From: Actinobacillus porcitonsillarum
GTDB lineage: Bacteria > Pseudomonadota > Gammaproteobacteria > Enterobacterales > Pasteurellaceae
Direction: 5' to 3'
DNA: 64,000 nucleotides
NCBI RefSeq assembly: GCF_003101015.1
Contig: NZ_CP029206.1
Location: 124,001-188,000 of the forward strand
Shown here: one piece after another, positions 45,115 to 54,821 of the stretch
How the letters are laid out: every line of letters begins with the position of its first letter
Numbering within the stretch: position 1 is the first letter of the stretch
Program-made: the position numbers and the translations under genes
The notes under the pieces: generated by a model
What the model saw: only the letters and a program-made list of their open reading frames with translations
Told to the model about the DNA's origin: nothing
Database searches by the model: none

Positions 45115-46362
45115 ATGAAAATACATAATGTTACCCTTGAGCGATGTGCCGAATGTGAAACCTTAGTTAAGGTACCACATCGCCTTTATTATAAAACAGC
45201 CCTCTGCCCTAATTGCAATCACGTACTGGCAAAAGGCGATTTTTGGAGCCTACGCCGCTGTGCCATTATTGCGCTAGCGGTGCTTATTTTATTGCCTCTT
45301 GCTATTGGTTATCCTCTCATGAGTATTGACTTACTCGGTATGCCTATCCACGCAACTATTTGGGGCGGTGCTTGGAAAATGGCGACATCCGGCTATGAGT
45401 TTACTGCCTTTATGGTTTTACTCTGTTCTGTCATTACTCCCATTGCATTTACGCTCTTGATCTTAACGATTGCACTGCAACGAATTTTTGGTATGCGCCC
45501 ACGCTATACGCTCATTTTCCTTACCAAAATTAAAGAATGGGTCATGTTAGATGTCTATTTTGTCGCACTTGCGGTTGCGGCATTTAAAATTAAAGACTAT
45601 GCCCATCTTAGCTTCAACCTGAATTTAATCGCCTTTGTTTTAGCTACTTTACTAACAACGTTATTGTTTATAAAAATTGAGCCTAAACAAGGTTGGGACT
45701 TTTTCTATCCGGAATATCGCCCTCTTCCTCCTGATTATCCTCATAAACCTACATTTTGTGGCGTTTGTGAATATACCTTTGATGAGAACATTATTGATTT
45801 GAAAGGAAGACATCGTTGCCCTCGCTGTGAAAGTAATCTGGATATTCCAGATAAAATTAAGCTACAAAGGGTATGGGCAACCTTAATTGCCGGAACCATT
45901 ATGATGATCCCTGCTAATCTGTTGCCGATATCTTCCACTGAATTGGCAGGGAATGTTTCCGCTGATACGCTCTTTTCAGGCGTTATTACCTTTATTCAAT
46001 TAGGGAGCTATGCCGTAGCGGCTATTGTATTTATTGCAAGTATTGCCGTTCCTTTTAGCAAAGTTGCTATTATTTTATACCTATTACTTGCGATTCATTT
46101 TAAGTGGAAGCACTCCATCCACCGTCAAATGAAATTGCTCCACTACGTTCACTTTGTTGGACGTTGGTCAATGCTCGATCTCTTTGTATTAGCGTTGATG
46201 ATGTCGCTACTTGAAAGAGGGCAAATCCTCAATTTCTCCGTAGGCAATGCCGCCTTTTTCTTTGGTGCAGCCGTTTTCTTAACGATGATTGCGTCAGCGA
46301 ATTTGGATGCAAAAATGTTATGGCGAATTCATTATTCAAATGAATCAGAACATAAAACATAG
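45115..46362 (+). CDS. letA: Paraquat-inducible A family protein LetA (YebS)
   Basis: This is a 415-residue inner-membrane protein with two PqiA domains. Each has a zinc-ribbon-like head (CAECETLV...CPNC and CGVCEYTF...CPRC) and four hydrophobic helices. LetA partners with the MCE-domain tunnel LetB in lipid trafficking between the membranes. The usual letB neighbour does not follow; comM comes next. Start at 45115 (MKIHNVTLERC) is preferred over 45097, which lies in the terminator region. Confidence 0.85.
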   Translation: MKIHNVTLERCAECETLVKVPHRLYYKTALCPNCNHVLAKGDFWSLRRCAIIALAVLILLPLAIGYPLMSIDLLGMPIHATIWGGAWKMATSGYEFTAFMVLLCSVITPIAFTLLILTIALQRIFGMRPRYTLIFLTKIKEWVMLDVYFVALAVAAFKIKDYAHLSFNLNLIAFVLATLLTTLLFIKIEPKQGWDFFYPEYRPLPPDYPHKPTFCGVCEYTFDENIIDLKGRHRCPRCESNLDIPDKIKLQRVWATLIAGTIMMIPANLLPISSTELAGNVSADTLFSGVITFIQLGSYAVAAIVFIASIAVPFSKVAIILYLLLAIHFKWKHSIHRQMKLLHYVHFVGRWSMLDLFVLALMMSLLERGQILNFSVGNAAFFFGAAVFLTMIASANLDAKMLWRIHYSNESEHKT

Positions 46363-46370
46363 CTATTTAT

Positions 46371-46396
46371 TTTTGCGATCTTGCTCGAAAAATTGA
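46371..46396 (+). promoter_or_regulatory. CRP-S type competence site before comM
   Basis: TTTTGCGATC, six bases, then GAAAAATT. The TGCGA half-site is the mark of Sxy-dependent CRP-S sites of Pasteurellaceae, and comM is a known member of that regulon in Haemophilus influenzae. It is 65 bp upstream of the comM start. Confidence 0.72.
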
Positions 46397-46460
46397 AGAT
46401 TTCTACTTTTCGAAAAATCGGCTTCTCCGTATGCTTAATAAAAAAACTTACGGAGAAATT

Positions 46461-47996
46461 ATGTCCCTCGCCATTGTATATAGCCGAGCATCTATCGGCG
46501 TTGAAGCGCCGCTTGTTACCATTGAAGTCCATATTAGCAACGGGCAGCCGAAATTAACGATTGTCGGCTTGCCCGAAGCAACCGTAAAAGAAGCAGGAGA
46601 TCGGGTGCGCAGTGCCTTGATTAACGCCAACTTCTTCTATCCACCGCAACGTATTACGATTAACCTAGCCCCAGCAGATTTACCGAAAGAAGGCGGTCGT
46701 TTTGATTTACCGATTGCGATCGGCATTTTAGCGGCCTCCGGTCAAATTGATTCCGACTTACTCAAGCAATTTGAATTTTTAGGCGAACTGGCACTCACCG
46801 GCTCATTACGTGGTGTACACGGCTCTATTCCGGCGGTGATTTCTGCAGCTAAAGCAAAGCGACATATGATTCTTGCCGCACCAAACGCCAATGAAGCCTC
46901 ATTGGTTTCTCACGCCAAGACTTATGTGGCTCGCTCACTTTTACAAGTTGTCAATTTTTTAAATAAGCGAGACACTCTCCCTGTTGCTCAAGAAATATTG
47001 CAAGAAACCGCTGAAATTTCACCGCTTGTAAAACGGGATTTAACCGACATTATCGGGCAGCAACACGCAAAACGGGCTTTAACCATCGCCGCTGCGGGAC
47101 AACATAATTTGCTTTTTCTCGGCCCTCCCGGAACGGGTAAAACAATGCTTGCCAGCCGCCTTGCGGATTTATTACCGGAAATGAGTGATGAAGAAGCTAT
47201 TGAAACAGCTTCTGTGACTAGCTTGGTACAAAATGAGTTAAATTTTAAGAACTGGAAGCAACGCCCTTTTCGAGCGCCACATCATAGCGCTTCCATGGTT
47301 GCTTTGGTCGGAGGGGGAACGATCCCAAAACCGGGAGAAATATCACTTTCTCACAATGGCGTGCTTTTCTTAGACGAACTGCCTGAATTTGAACGAAAAG
47401 TGCTGGATGCGCTTCGTCAGCCGTTAGAGTCCGGCGAGATTATTATTTCTCGAGCCAATGCGAAAGTGCAATTTCCGGCACGCTTTCAGCTCATTGCGGC
47501 AATGAACCCCAGCCCGACAGGGCATTATCAAGGCACACATAACCGCACATCGCCGCAACAAGTCATTCGTTACCTAAATCGATTGTCCGGCCCTTTTTTA
47601 GATCGTTTTGATCTCTCCATTGAAGTGCCACTATTACCGCAAGGTGCACTACAACAAGGGACAGAAAATCGAGGCGAAACGACTGCTCAAGTGCGAGAAC
47701 GAGTTATCGCAGCGAGGGAAAAACAGTTCGCCCGAGCCGGCAAAATCAATGCACAATTAACCACCAGAGAAATTGAACGAGATTGCCGTTTAACCGAAAA
47801 AGATGCGCTCTTTTTAGAAACAGCCTTAACGAAACTTGGTTTATCTGTTCGAGCTTATCATCGGATCCTCAAAGTTTCCCGAACCATTGCTGATTTAGCG
47901 AATGAAGAACATATCCAGCAACCTCATCTTGCAGAAGCCCTAGGTTATCGGGCAATGGATAGATTGCTACAACGGTTACATGGGGAATCTATTTAA
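46461..47996 (+). CDS. comM: Competence protein ComM (YifB, MCM-like AAA+ branch-migration helicase)
   Basis: This is a 511-residue protein. The N-terminal Lon-protease-like ChlI domain (SRASIGVEAPLVTIEVHISNG, LPIAIGILAASGQI) precedes the AAA+ Mg-chelatase-like domain with Walker A LFLGPPGTGKTML and Walker B VLFLDELPEF. The arginine-rich C-terminal domain includes SVRAYHRILKVSRTIADL. ComM promotes branch migration of incoming DNA during transformation. The ATG at 46461 has GGAG just before it. The CRP-S site upstream agrees with competence control. Confidence 0.94.
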   Translation: MSLAIVYSRASIGVEAPLVTIEVHISNGQPKLTIVGLPEATVKEAGDRVRSALINANFFYPPQRITINLAPADLPKEGGRFDLPIAIGILAASGQIDSDLLKQFEFLGELALTGSLRGVHGSIPAVISAAKAKRHMILAAPNANEASLVSHAKTYVARSLLQVVNFLNKRDTLPVAQEILQETAEISPLVKRDLTDIIGQQHAKRALTIAAAGQHNLLFLGPPGTGKTMLASRLADLLPEMSDEEAIETASVTSLVQNELNFKNWKQRPFRAPHHSASMVALVGGGTIPKPGEISLSHNGVLFLDELPEFERKVLDALRQPLESGEIIISRANAKVQFPARFQLIAAMNPSPTGHYQGTHNRTSPQQVIRYLNRLSGPFLDRFDLSIEVPLLPQGALQQGTENRGETTAQVRERVIAAREKQFARAGKINAQLTTREIERDCRLTEKDALFLETALTKLGLSVRAYHRILKVSRTIADLANEEHIQQPHLAEALGYRAMDRLLQRLHGESI

Positions 47997-48065
47997 TAAA
48001 AAAGAATGGCTTGTATTTTTTCTCTCTTACTCTAAAATATAACTAGAAGGTTATAAGGCGTTTAA

Positions 48066-48428
48066 ATGGCAGAAATAATTTGGACAGTTATTACTACTGA
48101 CTGTTTTAATAAATGGTATGAACAACAGGATGAAGATACTCAAGATAGTGTACTTGCTCATTTATTAAGATTACAACAAATCGGTCCATATTTGGCTAGA
48201 CCTTATGCAGATACAATTAACGGCTCTGCTTATTCCAATATGAAAGAGCTTAGAATTCAACATCGCGGTAAACCTATTCGTGCATTTTTTGCTTTTGATC
48301 CATTACGTCAAGCTATCGTACTATGCGCTGGGGATAAAAGTAATGATAAAAAATTCTATGAGAAAATGCTCCGTATAGCAGAAACCGAATTTACCCGTTA
48401 TTTAAATAAGTTGGAGAGTAAAAAATGA
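48066..48428 (+). CDS. higB: HigB/RelE-type toxin
   Basis: This is a 120-residue basic protein of the Gp49/HigB branch of the RelE/ParE fold. Visible elements are CFNKWYEQQDEDTQDSVLAHL in the N-terminal helices, then the strand motif MKELRIQHRGKPIRAFFAFDP and AIVLCAGDKS near the end. Such toxins are ribosome-dependent mRNA interferases. The stop overlaps the antitoxin start by 4 bp (ATGA), so the two are translationally coupled, toxin first as in higBA loci. Confidence 0.85.
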   Translation: MAEIIWTVITTDCFNKWYEQQDEDTQDSVLAHLLRLQQIGPYLARPYADTINGSAYSNMKELRIQHRGKPIRAFFAFDPLRQAIVLCAGDKSNDKKFYEKMLRIAETEFTRYLNKLESKK

Positions 48429-48724
48429 AAACTTTAGAACAATTAATGGAGGAAATTCCCTCAGAAAGACAAGCTAAAGTAAAAGCGTTAAGTGAACAGC
48501 TGATTCAGGAAGTTGGCTTAGCTCATTTAAGGGAAGAATTGAATATTTCTCAAAAACAGCTTGCAGAAGCTTTAGGTATATCTCAGCCGGCAGTAGCTAA
48601 AATAGAACAGAAAGATAATGATCCACGCCTCTCTACACTTAAACGTTATATTGAGGCAATGGGTGGAAAATTAAGCCTTACCGTACAAATGCCTATGGGG
48701 GATAGCCGAATTTTTAGAATTTGA
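48425..48724 (+). CDS. higA: HigA-type antitoxin, XRE family
   Basis: This is a 99-residue protein. The XRE/Cro helix-turn-helix occupies about 36-85: LREELNISQKQLAEALGISQ, then PAVAKIEQKDNDPRLSTLKRYIEAMGG. It should neutralise the preceding toxin and repress the shared promoter in front of 48066. The ribosome site lies in the toxin 3' end (GGAGAG). Confidence 0.88.
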   Translation: MKTLEQLMEEIPSERQAKVKALSEQLIQEVGLAHLREELNISQKQLAEALGISQPAVAKIEQKDNDPRLSTLKRYIEAMGGKLSLTVQMPMGDSRIFRI

Positions 48725-48738
48725 TAATAATCTTTATA

Positions 48739-49521
48739 TTATTCACACCAGCTAATCAATTTCTCAACAAACTCACTCGGATTTGCTTGGTGAGCATTGT
48801 GTCCAGATTGGGAAATGATTTGATGAGTGAGTTGGTTTTGTTCTACCATTTGACGGAATTTTTGATCTCGTTCGCCAATGAAAAATAAGATGTTCTTTGT
48901 GGTTTGAGCCTCTTTCAGTAAGTCAAGATAATAGGGTTGCTTTGCCAACCCTGTGGCTTCGAGCATTTCCGCAATGCGTGTTCCACTATTCATTCGTCTT
49001 TTTTCAATTAAAAAAGACCGCTTGCTCTCCTCTAAATCGGCAAAAACAGCTTGTTGATACCAATCTTTTAAGACTTGTTCTATCGGTTCTTGGCGAAAAC
49101 GTGCTGCCCATTTTTGATCATTTAATTGGCGATTTTGACGATCCTGTTCACGATTTAAACCGACATTTGCCCCTTCTAACACCACACCAAGCAAATTTTT
49201 AGCCGGCATATTTAAGACATAATCCATCGCAACTCGTCCACCTAGTGAGTAACCAACAAGGTAAAAAGGCTGTTCGCCTAGACAATGAGCTAGCGTTTGA
49301 TCTAATAAATGACGCATTTCCACAAAATCTCGACAGCGAATCTCTGCACTTAATCCATGAAAAGGAAGATCTATTGTAAGCGGTTGAAATTGTGGAAATT
49401 TTTGCAATTCATCTATTACAGGTTGCCAATCTTGTTGTGAGCCAAGTAAGCCATGTAAAAAAACAATAGGCGTAGCCTTTTCGCTACGCCCCGTTTGATG
49501 ATACCATTGATATGCTAACAT
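48739..49521 (-). CDS. menH: MenH, SHCHC synthase of menaquinone synthesis
   Basis: This is a 260-residue alpha/beta hydrolase. The oxyanion region is HGLLGSQQDW, the nucleophile elbow GYSLGGR, and the late catalytic His lies in SGHNAHQANP. It removes pyruvate from SEPHCHC, the step after MenD. Its start overlaps the menD stop by 1 bp, so the genes are coupled. Confidence 0.9.
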   Translation of the reverse strand: MLAYQWYHQTGRSEKATPIVFLHGLLGSQQDWQPVIDELQKFPQFQPLTIDLPFHGLSAEIRCRDFVEMRHLLDQTLAHCLGEQPFYLVGYSLGGRVAMDYVLNMPAKNLLGVVLEGANVGLNREQDRQNRQLNDQKWAARFRQEPIEQVLKDWYQQAVFADLEESKRSFLIEKRRMNSGTRIAEMLEATGLAKQPYYLDLLKEAQTTKNILFFIGERDQKFRQMVEQNQLTHQIISQSGHNAHQANPSEFVEKLISWCE

Positions 49522-51227
49522 TAGGCAATTTCCGCTTGAGAAATTTGCTTAATCAATGATTTATACAAGCTACTTCCATCTTGTTCATTGACTTTCACTT
49601 CGACAATCGTTACACCTTTGCGACCATAAGCTACTTTTAACTTAGCTCTTAAATCAGCCCAAGTAAATGGACGGATATATTCAATACCAAACATCGTGGC
49701 AACTTGCCCAAATTCAAAATTATGCGATAAACGATAAAACTGTTCTTTCGCTCGCTGATCGACCGGTAGCATATCAAAAATCGCACCACCACTATTATTT
49801 ACTACAAACAGAATAGTTGGCTGGTTAATCTGTGCTAATAATGCAATTGAGTTTAGATCATGTAGTGCTGAAATATCGCCAATCACGCCAACTGTCGGTT
49901 GTCCTGTGCCTTTGGCAATACCGGCAATGGTTGCAATCAAACCATCAATACCACTTGCACCACGGTTGGTATAAACCGGATAACCTTCCGGCAATTTACA
50001 AAGGGCATCGACTAAGCGAACAAATAAGCTATTACCAATAAATAGATGTCCGCCAACGGCAAGAACATCTTGTAAATGATGTGCCAATGAAGCCTCATTC
50101 AAACCGCCGCCAATCTGTTTTTCAATAAACGTTGAACAGAATTGCGATAGTGCTAATGGCTCTAATAACCACGGTTTTTGGCGAAGTGGCGGATGAACAC
50201 GCAAAAAGTGATGCGCTTTCGCTACAAATCGTGTTTGATGATGAGCAAACGGATTTAAATAATCCTGATACTCTTCTACTTGCCAAAACTCCCCTTGGAA
50301 GGCTTCAAGGAATTGATTTACTCGCTTACTGACAATTTGTGAACCAAATTGGATCACAATATCTGCTTGTAATAAACGATCTCTTACGGTGTTATTAGAT
50401 AACCAAATATCCGCATAAGGTAAACTTGCATCAATCGAAGACTGAACATCGGTTAATAAACACCAGCCCAATGTTTCCGCCCACGCTTTAATTCCGATAC
50501 CTTGTTCTACGGGGAGTTTCCCAACAATAACTACGCCTCGTTTAGTACGCCAATAGTCCCAATTTTCGTGCATAGAGACTTCGCTTTGGATTTTTTGGCT
50601 ATCAATCCATTTGGCTTGTGAATTGACTAACCAACTTTGAATTGGTTTTAACCATGGATTTTGGCTAATCGCCGTTTCATCGGCTTCATATAATGGTTCT
50701 GCAAAAGGTGCATTGATATGAATGACACCACCTTCTTGCTGCTGTTTAACACAGGCTTTCTCAATAGTAGCAACTAACCAATTTGCGGAATACTGTTCTG
50801 AAGCTTTTGGCAGGTTAATACTTTCCACTGGATATTGTGCAAAAATACCAGGTTGAACAATCGCTTGATTTGCACCACAGCCAATTAATTCTGTAGGGCG
50901 GTCTGCAGAAAGTACGATTAACTTATGGTGTGTTAAACTCGCTTCAATGACCGCAGGATATAAGTTTGCCACAGCGGTGCCTGAAGTCACAATAATGGCA
51001 ACAGGATCATGCGTTGCTTTAGCTAATCCTAAAGCAAAAAAGCCTAATCCTCTTTCATCAAAATGACTATGACATTGTACTTGTTGTGTCTGTTGTAATT
51101 GGAGAGCCTCTAACGTTAAAGGCGTTGAGCGAGAGCCTGGTGCAATACAAATATGCTTCACTCCATAACGCACAATGGCATTTAAAATGACTTTTGCCCA
51201 ACTACGGTTAAAAGTACTGGTATTCAT
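49521..51227 (-). CDS. menD: MenD, SEPHCHC synthase of menaquinone synthesis
   Basis: This is a 568-residue ThDP-dependent enzyme that joins isochorismate and 2-oxoglutarate. The N-terminal Pyr domain has ICIAPGSRSTPLTLEAL and HFDERGLGFFALGLAKA with the catalytic Glu region. The C-terminal PP domain carries TNRGASGIDGLIATIAGIAKG, GDISALHDLNS and NNSGGAIFDMLP. First gene of menD-menH; divergent from trpS. Confidence 0.94.
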   Translation of the reverse strand: MNTSTFNRSWAKVILNAIVRYGVKHICIAPGSRSTPLTLEALQLQQTQQVQCHSHFDERGLGFFALGLAKATHDPVAIIVTSGTAVANLYPAVIEASLTHHKLIVLSADRPTELIGCGANQAIVQPGIFAQYPVESINLPKASEQYSANWLVATIEKACVKQQQEGGVIHINAPFAEPLYEADETAISQNPWLKPIQSWLVNSQAKWIDSQKIQSEVSMHENWDYWRTKRGVVIVGKLPVEQGIGIKAWAETLGWCLLTDVQSSIDASLPYADIWLSNNTVRDRLLQADIVIQFGSQIVSKRVNQFLEAFQGEFWQVEEYQDYLNPFAHHQTRFVAKAHHFLRVHPPLRQKPWLLEPLALSQFCSTFIEKQIGGGLNEASLAHHLQDVLAVGGHLFIGNSLFVRLVDALCKLPEGYPVYTNRGASGIDGLIATIAGIAKGTGQPTVGVIGDISALHDLNSIALLAQINQPTILFVVNNSGGAIFDMLPVDQRAKEQFYRLSHNFEFGQVATMFGIEYIRPFTWADLRAKLKVAYGRKGVTIVEVKVNEQDGSSLYKSLIKQISQAEIA

Positions 51228-51412
51228 TATTTATTCTTCTCTTCTTATTAAAATGGCGTTTTACTCTAAATATTTTCGATTGTAACAAAAAATCAACCAC
51301 TTAGGGGATAGAATATCCTTGATTCATAACAAATTTTGTTTGTTGTTTTACAAAAATAGTGAGAAAAGCTAAGATAGTCGCATTATTTGTTATATTTCAA
51401 AGAGAATTGATT

Positions 51413-52441
51413 ATGAGTAAACCTATTGTATTTAGTGGTGTTCAGCCTTCCGGCGAATTAACGATTGGTAACTATCTCGGTGCATTACGTAACTGGGTAA
51501 AAATGCAAGATGACTATGATTGCCTATTTTGCATCGTTGATTTGCACGCCATTACCGTGCGCCAAGATCCGCAAGCGTTACGTAAAGCATCATTAGACGT
51601 TTTAGCCCTTTATTTAGCCTGTGGTATTGATCCGAATAAAAGCACGATCTTTATTCAATCACACGTCCCTGAACATACACAATTAGCGTGGATCTTAAAC
51701 TGCTACACCTACTTTGGCGAAATGAGCCGAATGACACAGTTTAAAGATAAATCAGCCCGTTATGAAGAGAATGTAAACGTAGGTTTGTTTACTTACCCTG
51801 TATTGATGGCAGCGGATATTTTGTTATATCAAGCAAACCAAGTGCCGGTTGGCGATGACCAAAAACAACATTTAGAAATTACCCGAGATATTGCTAACCG
51901 TTTCAATGCGTTATATGGGCAAAAAGATCAAGAAGGGAATTTAGTTCAGCCTGTTTTTGCCATCCCTGAAGTTTTCATTGGTAAAGCCGGTGCTCGTGTG
52001 ATGTCATTACTTGAGCCAACGAAGAAAATGTCAAAATCGGATGATAACCGTAATAACGTTATTGGTTTATTAGAAGATCCAAAAGCCGTGGCGAAAAAAA
52101 TCAAACGTGCGATGACCGATGGCGATGAACCACCAGTAGTAAAATACGATCAAAAAAATAAAGCTGGTGTGTCTAACTTGCTTGATATTTTATCGGCGGT
52201 TACAGGTAAAAGCATTGCGGAATTAGAAGCAGAATTTGAAGGCAAAATGTACGGTCATTTAAAAATAGAAGTAGCCGATCGTGTATCTGAACTGCTTACC
52301 GAACTACAAGAACGCTACAACCATTTCCGTCAAGATGAAGCTTTACTTGAAAAAATCTTCCGTGAAGGAGCTGAAAAAGCACGAGCACGCGCGAAGAAAA
52401 CGCTTGATGAAGTGTATAAATTAGTTGGATTTGTACAATAA
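51413..52441 (+). CDS. trpS: Tryptophanyl-tRNA synthetase
   Basis: This is a 342-residue class I synthetase. The HIGH-equivalent motif is [14 protein letters not shown] and the KMSKS loop is [32 protein letters not shown] is the conserved tryptophan/AMP pocket. The ATG at 51413 follows an AGAG ribosome site; an earlier in-frame Met at 51359 would add a leader not found in the family. Confidence 0.96.
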   Translation: MSKPIVFSGVQPSGELTIGNYLGALRNWVKMQDDYDCLFCIVDLHAITVRQDPQALRKASLDVLALYLACGIDPNKSTIFIQSHVPEHTQLAWILNCYTYFGEMSRMTQFKDKSARYEENVNVGLFTYPVLMAADILLYQANQVPVGDDQKQHLEITRDIANRFNALYGQKDQEGNLVQPVFAIPEVFIGKAGARVMSLLEPTKKMSKSDDNRNNVIGLLEDPKAVAKKIKRAMTDGDEPPVVKYDQKNKAGVSNLLDILSAVTGKSIAELEAEFEGKMYGHLKIEVADRVSELLTELQERYNHFRQDEALLEKIFREGAEKARARAKKTLDEVYKLVGFVQ

Positions 52442-52455
52442 TCAGAAGTTAAATA

Positions 52456-52489
52456 AAGCCACGTAAAAATAATCCTACGTGGCTTCATT
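52456..52489. terminator. Terminator between convergent trpS and mobAB
   Basis: A perfect 10-bp stem AAGCCACGTA/TACGTGGCTT. It serves both convergent genes, with T-rich sequence on the plus side. Confidence 0.88.
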
Positions 52490-53605
52490 TTATTTCCCTA
52501 CTGTTTCCTTTAACCATTCCTGAACAAACTGACTAATTTCATCAATGTCATTGATATTTAAGTGGTTTTCTCTTTCTAACGGATAATCTGTCGCTGTTGC
52601 GATCGTCCATTCATCTAATTCAGGAAGCGGTTTTTCAATGCCTTTTCGGTGTAGTTGAATTTTAGGCAGCTTCTCATGCTTAAAGCCTTCGACTAAAAGT
52701 AAATCGATTTCTTTCGATGAAAATTTTGCAAAAATTTGTTGAAAATCAACCGCTTGATCTGGGGTTTCAACCATCAACGCCCAACGTTGATCACAAGCAA
52801 TCGCTGTTGGATTAGCGCCGGCTAAACGTAAACGATGACTATCTTTTCCCACTTTATCCACTTCAATATTGTGATGAGAATGTTTAATCAGCCCAACTCG
52901 AATTCCGCAAGCGGTTAAATTTGGGATCAATTTTTCCAATAACGTCGTCTTTCCTGTGCCACTATACCCTGTGATTGCTAAGACTGGTATATCAAAACGA
53001 TGCCCCTGCTGATTTTCAGCCGCTAAGTCATCTAGCGTATTCACATTCTTAAACGCTTTTACTTGTTCTGAAAAATCAACTGCAACACTATTTTGAGTGC
53101 GAAAGAACCAATAAAGTCGGCGTTCTCCCGATTGTAAATAATGGGATAAATCCGATGCTACCGAGCGATGAACCAAAGCAAAAGTAGGATGGGGACGTTC
53201 TCCATCATGAGCATAAGCAATTTTAGCTTCATTAATTTTTAATGCCGTATAGAGCTTAGCCAGCAAATTTTTAGGTAAAAAAGGCGTATCACACGGGACA
53301 AATAAGAGATAGTCACTTTCAATTTGGTGTAAGCCGGTCAGCATGCCACTTAATGCGCCTTGAAAGTCCGCTAAGGTATCTTGATAAAACGGAAGCTGTG
53401 GGTAATGACGCTGGTATTCTGCAAAGGATCGATTGATATTAAGATAAATCTGCCCTCTGGCTAATTGAGGTTGTAACCTTTCTAAAATATGGGAAATCAA
53501 CGGCTTGCCTGCTAAAAGTTGCAACCCTTTTTCTACGCCATTCATTCGGCGAGCTAATCCTCCCGCTAAAATAACGGCGGAAATATGTTCAGTGATATTT
53601 ATCAT
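52490..53605 (-). CDS. mobAB: MobA-MobB fusion, molybdopterin guanine dinucleotide synthesis
   Basis: This is a 371-residue two-domain protein. Residues about 8-195 are MobA, a GTP:molybdopterin guanylyltransferase (VILAGGLARRMNGVEKGLQL, FVPCDTPFLP). Residues about 205-371 are MobB, a P-loop GTPase (AITGYSGTGKTTLLEKLIP, HSHHNIEVDKVGKDSHRLR, LLVEGFKHEKLPKI). The two are separate genes in E. coli; the reading frame here is continuous. It serves molybdoenzymes such as DMSO or nitrate reductases. Divergent from yihD. Confidence 0.93.
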   Translation of the reverse strand: MINITEHISAVILAGGLARRMNGVEKGLQLLAGKPLISHILERLQPQLARGQIYLNINRSFAEYQRHYPQLPFYQDTLADFQGALSGMLTGLHQIESDYLLFVPCDTPFLPKNLLAKLYTALKINEAKIAYAHDGERPHPTFALVHRSVASDLSHYLQSGERRLYWFFRTQNSVAVDFSEQVKAFKNVNTLDDLAAENQQGHRFDIPVLAITGYSGTGKTTLLEKLIPNLTACGIRVGLIKHSHHNIEVDKVGKDSHRLRLAGANPTAIACDQRWALMVETPDQAVDFQQIFAKFSSKEIDLLLVEGFKHEKLPKIQLHRKGIEKPLPELDEWTIATATDYPLERENHLNINDIDEISQFVQEWLKETVGK

Positions 53606-53688
53606 AACGGTTTGGTTTTCTTTGCAAAACGTGGTCTAAAAGTATATGATCCGACTCAATTTTCAACAAGATTTTTTAGAGGCAATTT

Positions 53689-53958
53689 ATGAAATGTAAA
53701 CGTTTGGAAGAGTTACTGGAGTTATTAGGCGAACATTGGCGTAAAAATCCGGATTTACACTTAATGGATATTTTACAACAACTTTCTGTTGAGGTGGGCG
53801 AGCCAGATAACTATCCAGCGTTACGTGACGAGGTATTAATTTATCAGCTTAAAATGCGTAATGCCGGTAAATTTGAGCCAATCCCAGGCATTAAAAAAGA
53901 CTACGAAGAAGATTTTAAAACAGCTTTATTAAAAGCCCGTGGAATTTTAAAAGATTAA
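53689..53958 (+). CDS. yihD: YihD family (DUF1040) protein
   Basis: This is an 89-residue acidic cytoplasmic protein, MKCKRLEELLELLGEHWRKN, with NPDLHLMDILQQLSVEVG and DEVLIYQLKMR, the DUF1040/YihD pattern. Function unknown. It sits 43 bp upstream of dsbA, as in the E. coli neighbourhood, and is probably co-transcribed. Confidence 0.88.
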   Translation: MKCKRLEELLELLGEHWRKNPDLHLMDILQQLSVEVGEPDNYPALRDEVLIYQLKMRNAGKFEPIPGIKKDYEEDFKTALLKARGILKD

Positions 53959-54001
53959 TGGGGTCAAACACTCCGATTGTTTAAACAAAAAAGGAAGAAA
54001 C

Positions 54002-54640
54002 ATGAAAAAAATCGCATTAAAAAGTACATTTATTGCATTATCTGCGTTATTCGCAGTAAATTCGACCGCTTTAGCTGCAGATCCGGTAGAAGGAAAAGAA
54101 TATATTAGCGTAAGACAAGCCCCATCGGCACAAAAAGAGGTGTTAGAATTTTTCTCATTCTATTGCCCTCATTGTTACGATTTTGAATTGACATACAAAA
54201 TTCCTTCGCAGATTAAAGCAAAATTACCTGAAGGTGCAAAACTTGTACAATACCATGTAAATTTCTTAGGTCGTCAATCTGAGAATTTAACCCGTGCATG
54301 GGCTTTTGCGATGGCACAAGGTGTTGAAGATAAAGTAAAAACAGCGTTATTTGAAGGCGCTCAAAAAGATGCATTCAAATCAATGGATGATATTAAAGCG
54401 GTATTTATTGCAAACGGTATTAGCGCAACGGATTTTGATAACGGTATCAATAGCTTTGCGGTAAACGGTTTAGTGAACAAGCAAGTTCAAGCGGCAGAAG
54501 ATTTCAAAATCCAAGGCGTACCGGCATTCTTCGTAAACGAGCAATATCAAATGAACCTTGAAGGTTTTTCTGATTCAAAATCAACAAATGATTTTATTCA
54601 ACGTTATGTTGATGCCGTAACTTTCTTAATTCGTAAGTAA
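54002..54640 (+). CDS. dsbA: Periplasmic thiol:disulphide oxidase DsbA
   Basis: This is a 212-residue protein. The signal peptide (KKIALKSTFIALSALFAV) ends at about residue 26 (ALA/ADP). The thioredoxin-like fold has the active site CPHC at 55-58, and the cis-Pro loop is IQGVPAFFVNEQY. It introduces disulphides in exported proteins. Ribosome site AAGGAAG. Confidence 0.95.
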   Translation: MKKIALKSTFIALSALFAVNSTALAADPVEGKEYISVRQAPSAQKEVLEFFSFYCPHCYDFELTYKIPSQIKAKLPEGAKLVQYHVNFLGRQSENLTRAWAFAMAQGVEDKVKTALFEGAQKDAFKSMDDIKAVFIANGISATDFDNGINSFAVNGLVNKQVQAAEDFKIQGVPAFFVNEQYQMNLEGFSDSKSTNDFIQRYVDAVTFLIRK

Positions 54641-54652
54641 TGCCCTTCTTCT

Positions 54653-54677
54653 TATGGCGGGGAATCTCTCCGCCATA
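54653..54677 (+). terminator. Hairpin after dsbA
   Basis: The stem TATGGCGG/CCGCCATA lies 13 bp after the dsbA stop codon. No T run follows, and the CRP site begins immediately after it. Confidence 0.55.
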
Positions 54678-54678
54678 A

Positions 54679-54694
54679 TGTGATCTATATCACA
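54679..54694. promoter_or_regulatory. CRP-cAMP site upstream of uhpT
   Basis: TGTGATCTATATCACA has perfect TGTGA and TCACA half-sites, 128 bp before the uhpT ATG. CRP control is known for uhpT in E. coli. Confidence 0.88.
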
Positions 54695-54821
54695 AAATTT
54701 TATTAACCTACCTAAAATTAAGAATTTTTCCTATCTTTCTTAGGCTATTCTCTCAAGGAAATTGAACGTAATTTCTCTAAGATACGCACATCTTTTTTAT
54801 CTCTTATATATTGAGGCAATT

